DNA from: Planctomycetota bacterium
Lineage (GTDB): Bacteria; Planctomycetota; Planctomycetia; Pirellulales; Pirellulaceae
Direction of reading: 5' to 3'
NCBI GenBank assembly: GCA_016872775.1
Contig: VGZA01000018.1
Span: 39,700 to 103,699, forward strand
DNA length: 64,000 nt
Below the pieces are notes generated by a model that saw only the letters and a list, made by a program, of their open reading frames with translations, ran no database searches and was not told the origin of the DNA. Both the position numbers and the translations under genes were made by a program. Positions 55,887 to 64,000 of this stretch are shown one piece after another (within the stretch, counting starts at the first letter, position 1; each line of letters begins with the position of its first letter).

Positions 55887-56385
55887 GAAACGAGTTATGC
55901 GAGTTGCTGAGACGTATGTCAAGCGACAACGGGCATGAAACACCCCACTTTACATCCTCAACACAGCTCGGAAACCTCTGGCAGGAAATCGGTACCGTTA
56001 GCAACATACAGCACGACCGGCAATAAATCGTAGGTCCTCATTACCTTCGTGATATTGGCTCGCTGGCCGTACTTGTAGCGAACTTCGTCCAGAAACCCAT
56101 AGCGAGCTGCGAGGCTGAAGTCTGCATGCCGGTTTCCTCGTCCTTCTCGCGACCGGTGAACCCGAACAGATGATCGACAGCAGCGTTCGATTCGGCTGTG
56201 ACTTTACCGAAAGAGTCGTACTTGACGTGGTTTTGGACTGTGCCGCTGGAATTGACTCAGTCGCGGACCGTGGCGGGGTGGCACTGTTATAACAACTCTG
56301 GTGGAACAGCGTTTCATCTACTAGGGGGGATAAATATTCTACAAGAGCTGTCCTGACAGTGCCACTCCGCGGCCCGGCTTCCGGG
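55887..56385. other. Intergenic region containing an RHS remnant
   Basis: About 500 nt. The recognisable content is the RHS-core fragment at 56120-56275 on the minus strand. Downstream of it, another frame reads FLDEVRYKYGQRANITKVMR and continues to about 55970, possibly more relic sequence of unknown origin. Confidence 0.5.
56120..56275 (-). pseudogene. RHS-repeat core fragment
   Basis: Minus-strand translation gives VNSSGTVQNHVKYDSFGKV, then HLFGFTGREKDEETGMQ, the hallmark of RHS-associated core domains (YDSFG...GFTGRE.DEETG). There is an in-frame TGA at 56257-56259 before the match and the frame changes after DEETGMQ. The several-thousand-residue RHS protein that should surround it is missing. 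It is a relic of an RHS/YD-repeat toxin or surface protein gene. Confidence 0.72.
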
Positions 56386-56973
56386 CTACAGCACACCTTT
56401 GGTACTGGGAATCCCGGTTGCGCGGCCATCGATCTGGACCGCCATGCGCAGCGCCCGCGCGGTGCCTTTGAACAGTGCCTCGCTGATGTGATGGCCGTTG
56501 CGGCCGTGGTGCAGAATCAGGTGCAAATTACAGAGCAGATTGGCCGCCAAGGCCTGAAAGAAATCCTCGACCAGTTCACTGTCGAAATCGCCGATCTTCG
56601 GCGACGGAAATTCCGCTTGAAACACCAGAAAATACCGGCCACTCAAATCGACGGCCGACGTAATCAGCGTCTCCTCCATCGGCAACGTGAAATGTCCATA
56701 CCGGTGGATTCCCGATTTGTCTCCCAGGGCCTGGCGAAACGCCTGCCCGAGACAGATCCCCGTGTCCTCGACCGTGTGGTGCTGATCGACTTGCAGATCG
56801 CCTTTCGCCTGAACGCTCAGGTCAAATGCCCCATGCCGGGCGAAAAGCGTCAGCATATGGTCGAAAAAACCAACACCGGTATTTACCACCGACTGGCCGG
56901 AGCCGTCGAGATTCAGCTCCAGCTCGATCTCGGTTTCTGCCGTCTTGCGTTGGATCGTGGCAATGCGGGTCAT
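56386..56973 (-). CDS. hisB: Imidazoleglycerol-phosphate dehydratase HisB
   Basis: A 195-residue enzyme of histidine biosynthesis that dehydrates imidazole glycerol phosphate. Family signatures are [34 protein letters not shown] and the C-terminal [16 protein letters not shown], which hold the metal-binding histidines. It is monofunctional, without the phosphatase domain of the E. coli protein. Its ATG overlaps the stop of hisC by 4 nt. Confidence 0.96.
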   Translation of the reverse strand: MTRIATIQRKTAETEIELELNLDGSGQSVVNTGVGFFDHMLTLFARHGAFDLSVQAKGDLQVDQHHTVEDTGICLGQAFRQALGDKSGIHRYGHFTLPMEETLITSAVDLSGRYFLVFQAEFPSPKIGDFDSELVEDFFQALAANLLCNLHLILHHGRNGHHISEALFKGTARALRMAVQIDGRATGIPSTKGVL

Positions 56974-58055
56974 GACGGTATTTCCGAGGGTGAAGCGGGA
57001 AGTTCGCAGCGCAACAAAGCAAGAAACGCATCGATTTGCTCGTCGCTGCCGACCGTGACGCGCAGGCCTTCGCCCCAGTCACGGTATTGCATATATCGGA
57101 TCAGAACGCGCTGATTTTTCAGCCGCTCGTAAATCGGCTTGAGTTCCCAGTCGGGCCGAGTGCACCAGACAAAGTTCGCATGCGAATCGGGAACCGTAAA
57201 TCCGCAGGCCCGCAGTTCTTGCGTCAACCGCCGGCGGGCAGAAACGATGCGGGACCGATTTTCGTTCAGCCAGTCGACATCGGAAATGGCCGCCGTCGCT
57301 CCGGCGATCGAGAGCGCGTCGCAATTGTAAGAATCCTTGACTTTGACCATTTCCCGGATCAGATGTGGCTGGGCGACCAGAAAGCCGAAGCGAAGACCCG
57401 CCAGTGCGTACGACTTGCTCAATGTCCTTGTAACAATGACCCGCTCGCATTCCCGGACCAAAGGCACGCAATGCTGGTCGGCAAAATCGACGTACGCCTC
57501 GTCGACAACCAGAGGGCATGGGAGCTGCCTTGCGAGTTCCAGTACCTGTTCGGGCCGCAATATCGTACCCGTGGGACTGTTCGGATTCGGGAGAAAGGCC
57601 AGCCGCAGATCCGGATCCGGCGCGACAAAATCCGCGCCCAAAGTCCAGTCGGGTCGAAATCGTACTTCCTGGCTGCGCGCCCCCTGGATTTCGGCAAGCG
57701 AACGATAAAGGATGTAACTCGGATAGGGCATCCGCAGCAGACGTCCCGGATCCACAAAGGTGCGCGTCAGAATCGTCAACAGGTCGTCGCTGCCGTTGCC
57801 GCAGAGGATCCAGTCGGGCGGAACGCCGAGTTGATCACTGGCCGCCTGCCGAAATGCTGTCGCGAGTGGGTCGGGGTAACGGGTCAGTCCCTGCTGCAGG
57901 CATTGCTGGATCGCCAGCGTTACAGCAGGGGAACAGGGATACGGATTTTCGTTGGTATTCAGCTTGATAAACTTGCCGGCTTGAGGCTGTTCTCCCGGAA
58001 CATACCCCGCCATCCCAACGATCTGGCCGCGAACGTAGCTCATGGAATTACGCAC
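56970..58055 (-). CDS. hisC: Histidinol-phosphate aminotransferase HisC
   Basis: A 361-residue PLP-dependent aminotransferase. The PLP lysine is in [17 protein letters not shown]. The cofactor-binding segments [17 protein letters not shown] and [11 protein letters not shown] and the N-terminal [10 protein letters not shown] are standard. It overlaps hisD by 8 nt and hisB by 4 nt, so the three genes form a tight operon. Confidence 0.95.
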   Translation of the reverse strand: MRNSMSYVRGQIVGMAGYVPGEQPQAGKFIKLNTNENPYPCSPAVTLAIQQCLQQGLTRYPDPLATAFRQAASDQLGVPPDWILCGNGSDDLLTILTRTFVDPGRLLRMPYPSYILYRSLAEIQGARSQEVRFRPDWTLGADFVAPDPDLRLAFLPNPNSPTGTILRPEQVLELARQLPCPLVVDEAYVDFADQHCVPLVRECERVIVTRTLSKSYALAGLRFGFLVAQPHLIREMVKVKDSYNCDALSIAGATAAISDVDWLNENRSRIVSARRRLTQELRACGFTVPDSHANFVWCTRPDWELKPIYERLKNQRVLIRYMQYRDWGEGLRVTVGSDEQIDAFLALLRCELPASPSEIPS

Positions 58056-59430
58056 CCTTGCCGTCAGAGACTCGAACGTCGATGCTGGCGCGGTGTGCCG
58101 TCAATCCTTCCAGATCGGCCATCCGCTGCACATCCGGTGCGATCCGCCGCAGGCCCTCTTCCGAGTATTCGATCACGCTGCTGCCGCGGAGGAAGTCGTT
58201 CGCGGTAAGGCCGGACGCCCAGCGGGCCGTACCGCCAGTGGGCAGTACATGGGACGGGCCGGCCGCATAGTCGCCCACCGCGACCGGACTGTAATGGCCG
58301 ATAAAGACAGCGCCTGCCGTTCGCAGGCGGGGAAGCAGCGAACGAGCATCGCGGATCGACAGGTGCAAGTGCTCCGGTGCGATACGGTTCGTCAGCTCAC
58401 ACGCCTCGTCGCAATCGCGAGCCAGAATCAGTGCCCCATATGACTCCAGGCTCTGGACCGTCAGCTCGCTGCGCGACAGCCGTTCCACCTGGCGATTCAA
58501 TTCGCGTTCAATCGCGGCGATCAGCTCGGGAACCCATGTGATCAGCACGCTCGCCCCCGGCGAGTGTTCGGCCTGGGCCAGCAGGTCGGACGCGACAAAG
58601 TCGGGACGAGCCGTTTCGTCTGCCAGCACCACGACCTCACTGGGACCGGCAATCGAATCGATGGCGACCTCTCCGAAGACATGGCGCTTGGCGAGTGCGA
58701 CGAACAGGTTGCCAGGGCCGACGATCTTGTCGACGGGTTCGATCGAAGCGCCAGGTGCCGCATCGATGCCATACGCGAGTGCCGCGACCGCTTGAGCGCC
58801 GCCCAGCCGATACAGTTCGCGGACGCCCAACTCGTGGCAGGTCGCCAGCACGTCCGGGTTATTTGCACCGAACTGTGTCGGCGGTGCGACCACGGCGATC
58901 TGCCGCACGCCGGCCGCAAGCGCGGGAACAACCGTCATCAACACGGTCGACGGATAGGCGGCCGCTCCGCCTGGAACACAGACTCCGACCCGAGCGAGCG
59001 GCAGATACCGCTGACCCAAGATCACACCTTCAGGGCGCTGCAGCTCAATATCCCGGGCGAGCAACGCCCGCTGGAATTCGAGCACATTGTCGCGAATTCG
59101 GCGCACGGTCGCCAGAAATTCCGGGGCCGCCTGACGATGGGCCGCCGCTAATTCGTCGGTGGAGACTCGCAGCTGCTCGGCCGTCAGCTCACAGCGATCC
59201 AGTTTGCGACTGTACTCCAGCAGCGCCTCTAATCCGCGATCCCGAACGTCTCCGCAGATTCGCTCAACCACCTGCCGCGGTGACAACGGTTCGCCAAAAA
59301 CCTCGATCGTTCGACGCCGCCCTTGTTCGCTGACGACCGAACCACGTGGGCTTAACTTCTCTCGCAGCACATCCAACAACGGCAGGACCGGCTGGCGGGA
59401 AGAGTCTATTTTGAGCAGCTGGAGTGGCAT
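58048..59430 (-). CDS. hisD: Histidinol dehydrogenase HisD
   Basis: A 460-residue zinc- and NAD-dependent enzyme that makes the last two oxidations of histidine synthesis. Motifs include GVCVPGGAAAYPSTVLM, IVGPGNLFVALAKR, SIAGPSEVVVLAD, the zinc/active-site HSPGASVL and PEHLHL. A GTG at 59445 is an alternative start five codons earlier. It is the first gene of hisD-hisC-hisB. Confidence 0.95.
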   Translation of the reverse strand: MPLQLLKIDSSRQPVLPLLDVLREKLSPRGSVVSEQGRRRTIEVFGEPLSPRQVVERICGDVRDRGLEALLEYSRKLDRCELTAEQLRVSTDELAAAHRQAAPEFLATVRRIRDNVLEFQRALLARDIELQRPEGVILGQRYLPLARVGVCVPGGAAAYPSTVLMTVVPALAAGVRQIAVVAPPTQFGANNPDVLATCHELGVRELYRLGGAQAVAALAYGIDAAPGASIEPVDKIVGPGNLFVALAKRHVFGEVAIDSIAGPSEVVVLADETARPDFVASDLLAQAEHSPGASVLITWVPELIAAIERELNRQVERLSRSELTVQSLESYGALILARDCDEACELTNRIAPEHLHLSIRDARSLLPRLRTAGAVFIGHYSPVAVGDYAAGPSHVLPTGGTARWASGLTANDFLRGSSVIEYSEEGLRRIAPDVQRMADLEGLTAHRASIDVRVSDGKGA

Positions 59431-59516
59431 CGTCTTCGTCGTCACCAGGAACGCCCGGCGGCAGCTGGAGGCAAGCGGCGGAATCCCGGCGAACGGTCTG
59501 TTTCCGAAAGTAAGAC

Positions 59517-59522
59517 ATTATA
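59517..59522 (-). promoter_or_regulatory. Candidate -10 element of the his operon
   Basis: A perfect TATAAT on the minus strand, 87 nt upstream of the hisD ATG. No matching -35 hexamer is seen at the usual distance, so activation or an extended recognition may be needed. Confidence 0.45.
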
Positions 59523-59693
59523 GATCGCCAAAGGTTCGATCGACAGTCACCGCCCCGGAATTATCCCGGTGGTGTCATCGATGCGTCGTGGAACCGCCCC
59601 GAGTCGCCTCCCGTCACGCGGCAGTCATTGCGGCCGGCTTGCGGGATCTCCATAATGGACGCACGGACGAGTCGATGACTCAACGGCAAAGAG

Positions 59694-59721
59694 TTTACAT
59701 CGTTGATCGCAATGGTATCAT
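59694..59721 (+). promoter_or_regulatory. Candidate promoter of the Gfo/Idh gene
   Basis: TTTACA (59694-59699) and TATCAT (59716-59721) with a 16-nt spacer, 30 nt before the ATG. With the his -10 element it accounts for most of the roughly 320-nt divergent region, in which no other feature is seen. Confidence 0.45.
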
Positions 59722-59751
59722 GGTTCGCATTCAACCGACTGGAGATTGCCA

Positions 59752-61140
59752 ATGCTCGCAAACAATAATGGTTCCACGCGTCGTGAGTTTCTTTCGGTAA
59801 CTGGCGGGGCCGTTGCGGCGTCCGCGCTGGTTGGCGTGTCGATACCGCACGTCCACGCCGCCGAAGATAATACGTTGAGACTGGCTTTGATTGGTTGCGG
59901 CGGGCGCGGGACCGGCGCGGCGCTCGATGCGCTGTCGGTCAGGTACGGGCCGATGAAGCTGGTCGCCATGGCCGACGTATTCGAGGATCGGCTGAGTCTC
60001 AGTCACAAGAGCTTGCAGGCGCAGGCCCCCGACAAGGTCGACGTTCCCGACGATCGCAAGTTTGTCGGGTTCAACGCCTACCAGAATGCGATGGAATGCC
60101 TCAAGCCTGGTGACATCGCCATTCTGACGACCCCGCTGGCGTTTCGTTGGGTGCACTTCCGCAACGCGATTCAAAAGGGGCTGCACGTGTTCATGGAAAA
60201 GCCGGTGACGGCCGATGGACCTACCTCGGTCCGGATGCTCAAGCTGGCGGAAGAAGCAAGCGCCAAGAACTTGAAAGTGGCCGTCGGATTGATGTCGCGT
60301 CACAGCCGGGCGCTGCAGGAACTGCACGCACGCGTGCAGAACGGTGAGATTGGCGACATCGTATTGATGCGCGCCTATCGAATGACGGGACCGGTCGGCT
60401 CCGCGTTTTCAGAAAAGTGGCCCGGCGAGCCAAAAGAACTGCTGTGGCAGATCAAACGATTCCATAGCTTTCTCTGGGCCAGCGGCGGGTGCTTTAACGA
60501 TTTTTACATCCACGTCATCGATCATTGCTGCTGGATGAAAAACGCTTGGCCGGTGAAGGCCCAGGCTTTGGGTGGCAGGCACTATCGCAACAGCCCATCC
60601 GGGAATCCGTATATCGATCAGAATTTCGATTCCTATTCCGTCGAATACACGTTCGGGGATGGGGCGAAACTGCTTCTGGACGGCCGCTGCGTATCGGGCG
60701 TCAATCAGATTTACTCCAGCTACCTGCATGGCACGCAGGGCTTCGCTGTCGCGTCGAAGAGTGGCGATTGCGGATTGCCCTCCAGCATCTATTTGGGGCA
60801 GTCGGAAAATCCAGCCAAGAAAACCTGGGAATCCAAAGTTGCTCCCGACGAACGGAATCCCTACGCCAACGAATGGAACGATTTGGTCAACGCGATTCGC
60901 AACGACGCCCCATACAATGAAGCGAAATATGGCGTTGAGTCGAGCGTCGTCTGTTCGATGGGACGCAAAGCGGCACATACCGGTCTGGAGGTGACCTTTG
61001 ACGAGATGCTGAATTCCAACCAGGAGTACGCGCCGGACATCGACAAGTGGACCCTCGATTCACCTCCTCCCGTGCAGTCGAACGCCGCCGGCGAGTACCC
61101 CATCCCGATGCCCGGATTGAAGGGGGATGCGGAGTACTAA
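59752..61140 (+). CDS. Tat-exported Gfo/Idh/MocA family oxidoreductase
   Basis: A 462-residue NAD(P)-dependent oxidoreductase of the Gfo/Idh/MocA family. The N-terminus STRREFLSVTGGAVAASALVG is a twin-arginine signal, so the enzyme is probably exported with its cofactor bound, as known for glucose-fructose oxidoreductase. The Rossmann motif LALIGCGGRGTG follows, then HVFMEKPVTAD with the catalytic-region Lys. The C-terminal substrate domain contains NDFYIHVIDHCCWMKNAWP. A GGAG lies 7 nt before the ATG. The substrate is probably a sugar or inositol derivative. The gene converges on the next one with 3 nt between stops. Confidence 0.93.
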   Translation: MLANNNGSTRREFLSVTGGAVAASALVGVSIPHVHAAEDNTLRLALIGCGGRGTGAALDALSVRYGPMKLVAMADVFEDRLSLSHKSLQAQAPDKVDVPDDRKFVGFNAYQNAMECLKPGDIAILTTPLAFRWVHFRNAIQKGLHVFMEKPVTADGPTSVRMLKLAEEASAKNLKVAVGLMSRHSRALQELHARVQNGEIGDIVLMRAYRMTGPVGSAFSEKWPGEPKELLWQIKRFHSFLWASGGCFNDFYIHVIDHCCWMKNAWPVKAQALGGRHYRNSPSGNPYIDQNFDSYSVEYTFGDGAKLLLDGRCVSGVNQIYSSYLHGTQGFAVASKSGDCGLPSSIYLGQSENPAKKTWESKVAPDERNPYANEWNDLVNAIRNDAPYNEAKYGVESSVVCSMGRKAAHTGLEVTFDEMLNSNQEYAPDIDKWTLDSPPPVQSNAAGEYPIPMPGLKGDAEY

Positions 61141-61143
61141 TTT

Positions 61144-63027
61144 CTAACGGTCCCAGGGGAATTTCATCGTCGGTGGATGGCGGTATCGACTCATCTGCAG
61201 CCGGACCGAGGCACCACACCCGGGTTCCAGCTGCACGGTAAAGTCACGCGCCCGAACGGCCCGTTTTGGCCCCGATTCCACCTCTACCGATTCGAACTCA
61301 TGCTCGGCATAGCCTCCGGCCTGGAGCGTGACTTTGCGGGTCTCGGTTTGATCGGTATTGACAAGGATCACGTCCGCATGATCGGCCGAGAGTCGCTGGA
61401 CCAGAGCTGCGACACCCTCGGGCAATCCGGCGCGCCGCCTTGTCGGATCGAAGTAGCGCAGGCGGGCCTGCAACACGTTGCCCTGGTTGCCGGGATGAAC
61501 GCCGCCCAGCATCAGCGTGACCAGCGACCCGACGCTGGCGGGATTGAATCGCATCGGGTCGTCCGCCAGACGCGTATCGGGAGTTGACGCATCGGCGCGC
61601 ATGCCGGCGACCTGCAATCGCAGCCGCTCCAGATCCGCGCGTAACGCCCGCTCTGGATATCCAGGATCGTTGCCACGCAGGTAGGCCAGCCACGGCTGGT
61701 CCGTATCGAGCCGCATGACGGTCGTTGATGTGCCGGATCCGTCGCGAGCCTGCCATTGCAGGTCCTGATCGCGGCAGGAAAGGTAATAGAGTTCCAGCAC
61801 ATGGGGCAGGTACGGCTCAGGAGTGTAGTTATACCACCCTTGATCACCATACATCTTTGGATAGACCCGTTTGCCGTTCTCCAGCCTGGACTGCGCATTG
61901 ATTCTGGCGAGCTGCTTGCGCCATGGCTCAAGGTAGCGATCGTTGCCCGTCAGCAGATAGGCGTTCATGAAACCGGCGAACGCCTTGTTGGTGGTGTTGC
62001 GATGCGCGGTACTGCCATCCTGCGGAACGATGACGGAAAAGCCCCAGCCGTAGACGCCACCGTACCACTTGCCGCCGGCCGCGCCGCCGATGGTTCCGTC
62101 CAATCCAATATTGCTGGGGATGATATCGTTATTGGCGGCCATACGTTCGACCCACGCGTCGACATATTCCAAGAGCCAGTCGCGATATTTCGGCTGCCCG
62201 GTGAGCATGAACGCATTCAGTGCCAGCGTCGTGGCCAGCAGGTTCTGCGGGTGGTCTCCGACGATATCGTTGTAATCGCGGAAGTGGTCGAGCATCTGCT
62301 GGTAGTTCTTTTCGCCGTGCCCCAGGTGGAAACGATTTTCGACTTCGATCGGATCGCCGGCCCAATCAACGGCGGTCGCTTTGCGGAGCAACGGGCCGCG
62401 GCTGCCGTTGAACATGCTGCGAATCAGGCGGTGGCGCTGGTCGTAATTCGCCGCGCCGGGATCCTCGTTCATGTAAAATCCGGCGTACCGCAACACGCGC
62501 TGCTGGAACCGCGGATCGTTGGGGTCGCCAAGTCCCTGCAGATTGAATACGGTCAGCCCTTCGCCGTTGTGCAGCCAGTCGAACGAGACCGGAAACTCCT
62601 TGTAGTACATTCCGTCGCGCGCCATCGGCACGTCGCTGGTCTTGGCCAGAGTGTATTGACGCAGGTGCCCTTCCCAGGCCCGCTTGTACATCGCCAGCAA
62701 CTCATCGGCGCCGCCCAGCGCGTGCAAGAGAGGCCAGTCGTTGCAGCACTCCATAGCATCGTCCGGGCCGTCATCGCCTCCCCAGCGTTCGACGCAGAGC
62801 AGAAACCCGCGGTCGTCGAAGTACTTCTGAAAGAATTCCCGGCAGGCGGCATGATTCGCCCGCAGCAATTCCCCTTCCAGCAACGCCCAGGCCGGAGGCG
62901 ACATTGGCGTCGCGATGCTCCATTCGGTGGTCTGGCCGGTCGCCGTTGGGGCGGCGATTGCCATCGCCATCAACAGCATGCCGCAACCAGCAATGGTGCA
63001 ATTCCTGCAAGACCTCTGCAGCGCCAT
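61144..63027 (-). CDS. Exported alpha-helical barrel-like protein, unknown function
   Basis: A 627-residue exported protein (signal peptide about 12-30, AGCGMLLMAMAIAAPTATGQ). Motifs WNDWPLLHALGG-like, WLHNGEGLTVFNLQGLG, YNDIVGDHPQNLLATTLALNAF and WYGGVYGWGFSVIVP suggest an (alpha/alpha)n toroid as in some glycoside hydrolases and lyases, with a C-terminal beta-sandwich from about residue 480. I cannot assign a glycosidase family. It lies between genes for an S9 peptidase upstream (43 nt) and a convergent oxidoreductase. Confidence 0.75.
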   Translation of the reverse strand: MALQRSCRNCTIAGCGMLLMAMAIAAPTATGQTTEWSIATPMSPPAWALLEGELLRANHAACREFFQKYFDDRGFLLCVERWGGDDGPDDAMECCNDWPLLHALGGADELLAMYKRAWEGHLRQYTLAKTSDVPMARDGMYYKEFPVSFDWLHNGEGLTVFNLQGLGDPNDPRFQQRVLRYAGFYMNEDPGAANYDQRHRLIRSMFNGSRGPLLRKATAVDWAGDPIEVENRFHLGHGEKNYQQMLDHFRDYNDIVGDHPQNLLATTLALNAFMLTGQPKYRDWLLEYVDAWVERMAANNDIIPSNIGLDGTIGGAAGGKWYGGVYGWGFSVIVPQDGSTAHRNTTNKAFAGFMNAYLLTGNDRYLEPWRKQLARINAQSRLENGKRVYPKMYGDQGWYNYTPEPYLPHVLELYYLSCRDQDLQWQARDGSGTSTTVMRLDTDQPWLAYLRGNDPGYPERALRADLERLRLQVAGMRADASTPDTRLADDPMRFNPASVGSLVTLMLGGVHPGNQGNVLQARLRYFDPTRRRAGLPEGVAALVQRLSADHADVILVNTDQTETRKVTLQAGGYAEHEFESVEVESGPKRAVRARDFTVQLEPGCGASVRLQMSRYRHPPTMKFPWDR

Positions 63028-63069
63028 GAAGCGACCTCCTCGCGATCGCCGGCCCGTTCGAGCGCCGGA

Positions 63070-64000
63070 CTATTTCTTGAGCCAGCGATCCAGCCATTCG
63101 AGAATCGTCTCGTGCCAGACAATGCTGTTCCTGGGTTTGAGCACCCAGTGGTTTTCGTCGGGAAAGTAAAGCAGCTGCGAGGGAATTCCTTTGCGCTGCA
63201 ATGCGGTGAACGTCGCGATGCCCTCAACATCGACCAGGCGGTAGTCGAGCGCGCCATGGATGACCAGGGTTGGCGTCTGCCATTGGGCGATGTAGCGGCT
63301 CGGTGAGAACTTTTCGAAAAGTTCCGGTTTCTCCCAAGGCACTCCCTTGAATTCCCACTCGGGAAACCACAGTTCTTCGGTCGTGAAATAGTTGCTGAAC
63401 TCGTCAAAACCGCCATCGTGATTGACGAGGCACTTGAAGCAGTTGGTGTGGCCGTTAATCCAGTTGATCATCCACCCGCCGTAAGACGCTCCCAGGGCGC
63501 CGACCCGTTCGCCGTCGAGCCACGGATAATTCGTCAATGCATGGTCCAATCCCAACATCAAATCTTCGAACGGTTTCCCGCCCCAGTCGCCGGAAATCGA
63601 ATCGGTGAACGCCTGGCCGAATCCGGTCGATCCGTGGAAATTGATCGCGATCACCGCGAACCCAGCGCCGGCAAATGCCTGCGGATTCCAACGGTAATGA
63701 AAATGGTCTTCAATCGCGCCTTGGGGGCCGCCATGGATGATGAATGCCACGGGGTACTTCTTCCCGTCGACAAATCCGACCGGCTTTAACAACCAGGCCT
63801 GAACCTTCTCTCCCTTGTGTCCCGCGAAATGGAATTCCTCGGGGGTCGACATCTCGCAAAGCCGCATCCGGGCATCGGTGAAATGCGTGAGTTGCCGCGG
63901 CTCGCTGCCGTCCAGGCCGGCGCTCCAGATTTCGACCGGCTGCGTCAGCGAATCCCGGGCGAACACCAGCCGTTTCCCTCCCCCAGCGTCGCTCGCCAGC
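63070..64000 (-). CDS. S9 family prolyl oligopeptidase-like protein, C-terminal part
   Basis: The frame is open to the right edge and covers 309 codons; the N-terminal propeller lies outside. The visible part holds the end of the propeller (LASDAGGGKRLVFARDS, LDGSEPRQLTHFTD) and the complete alpha/beta-hydrolase domain. The catalytic triad is the Ser in GASYGGWMINW, the Asp in HGALDYRLVD and the His in FPDENHWVLKP. Such peptidases cleave short peptides, often outside the cytoplasm; a signal peptide cannot be checked. It is upstream of the 627-residue gene with a 43-nt gap. Confidence 0.93.
   Translation of the reverse strand, partial: LASDAGGGKRLVFARDSLTQPVEIWSAGLDGSEPRQLTHFTDARMRLCEMSTPEEFHFAGHKGEKVQAWLLKPVGFVDGKKYPVAFIIHGGPQGAIEDHFHYRWNPQAFAGAGFAVIAINFHGSTGFGQAFTDSISGDWGGKPFEDLMLGLDHALTNYPWLDGERVGALGASYGGWMINWINGHTNCFKCLVNHDGGFDEFSNYFTTEELWFPEWEFKGVPWEKPELFEKFSPSRYIAQWQTPTLVIHGALDYRLVDVEGIATFTALQRKGIPSQLLYFPDENHWVLKPRNSIVWHETILEWLDRWLKK

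Noticed and set aside
55998..56429. 143-codon minus-strand frame upstream of hisB
   Set aside because: The recognisable RHS motif is in a different frame, so this frame is a by-product of the relic.
1..64000. CRISPR arrays, tRNA or rRNA genes, phage or complete insertion sequences
   Set aside because: No regularly spaced direct repeats, cloverleaf-type ends, rRNA signatures or transposase frames were seen when reading the gaps.

Overview
This is a high-GC chromosomal window from a planctomycete (Planctomycetota). The evidence is the set of families almost confined to that phylum and its PVC relatives: PSD1 (DUF1549/DUF1553) cytochromes, a DUF1501 protein, two PVC-type beta-propeller/HEAT/CxxCH dehydrogenase-like proteins, two CRTAC1 (FG-GAP plus ASPIC/UnbV) proteins, a DUF6800 protein, many large secreted proteins, and methanofuran-type C1 cofactor genes. 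No rRNA, tRNA, CRISPR array or intact insertion sequence was seen.

Region 1 (1-9.5 kb, minus strand) is a redox operon. It holds a TPR/FG-GAP membrane protein, a small secreted protein, a membrane-anchored pentahaem cytochrome c with TPRs, a CRTAC1 protein, and an AhpD-like peroxidase gene that runs off the left edge. In the last gene the second Cys of the CxxC motif is replaced by an in-frame TGA. Homologous-looking sequence continues after it, and a perfect 7-bp hairpin with a G in its loop sits 25 nt downstream. I read this as an undescribed selenoprotein with a bacterial SECIS element; it is the most interesting signal in the window.

Region 2 (9.8-19.7 kb, plus strand) starts with dusB. 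It is followed by an Fe-S assembly operon (sufR-like regulator, a lone nuoB, sufC, sufB, sufD, Rieske ferredoxin, sufT-like) that runs into three methanofuran-biosynthesis homologues (mfnD, mfnF, mfnE). A promoter and a possible structured leader precede sufR.

Region 3 (19.9-25.4 kb) has a NarL-type response regulator, an enolase-superfamily enzyme, a frameshifted remnant of a hybrid kinase with two receiver domains, an intergenic repeat, a secreted protein and a DDAH-like amidinotransferase-fold hydrolase.

Region 4 (25.3-38 kb) is devoted to carbohydrate and oxidative metabolism outside the cytoplasm. It contains a 1691-residue five-module protein translationally coupled to a GH88/GH105-like hydrolase, then a 37-residue membrane protein and the DDAH-like gene, plus DUF1501 and PSD1 proteins.

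Region 5 (38-54.4 kb) has large membrane or secreted proteins of unknown role, an M48 protease, mnmE and yidC (with an inserted PDZ domain), a metallophosphoesterase, a second PVC dehydrogenase with an SGNH-like partner, and a DUF6800 protein. Region 6 (54.4-64 kb) has a secreted protein, an RHS-repeat remnant, a hisD-hisC-hisB operon, a Tat-exported Gfo/Idh oxidoreductase, a secreted alpha-helical-barrel-like protein and the C-terminal part of an S9 peptidase cut by the right edge.
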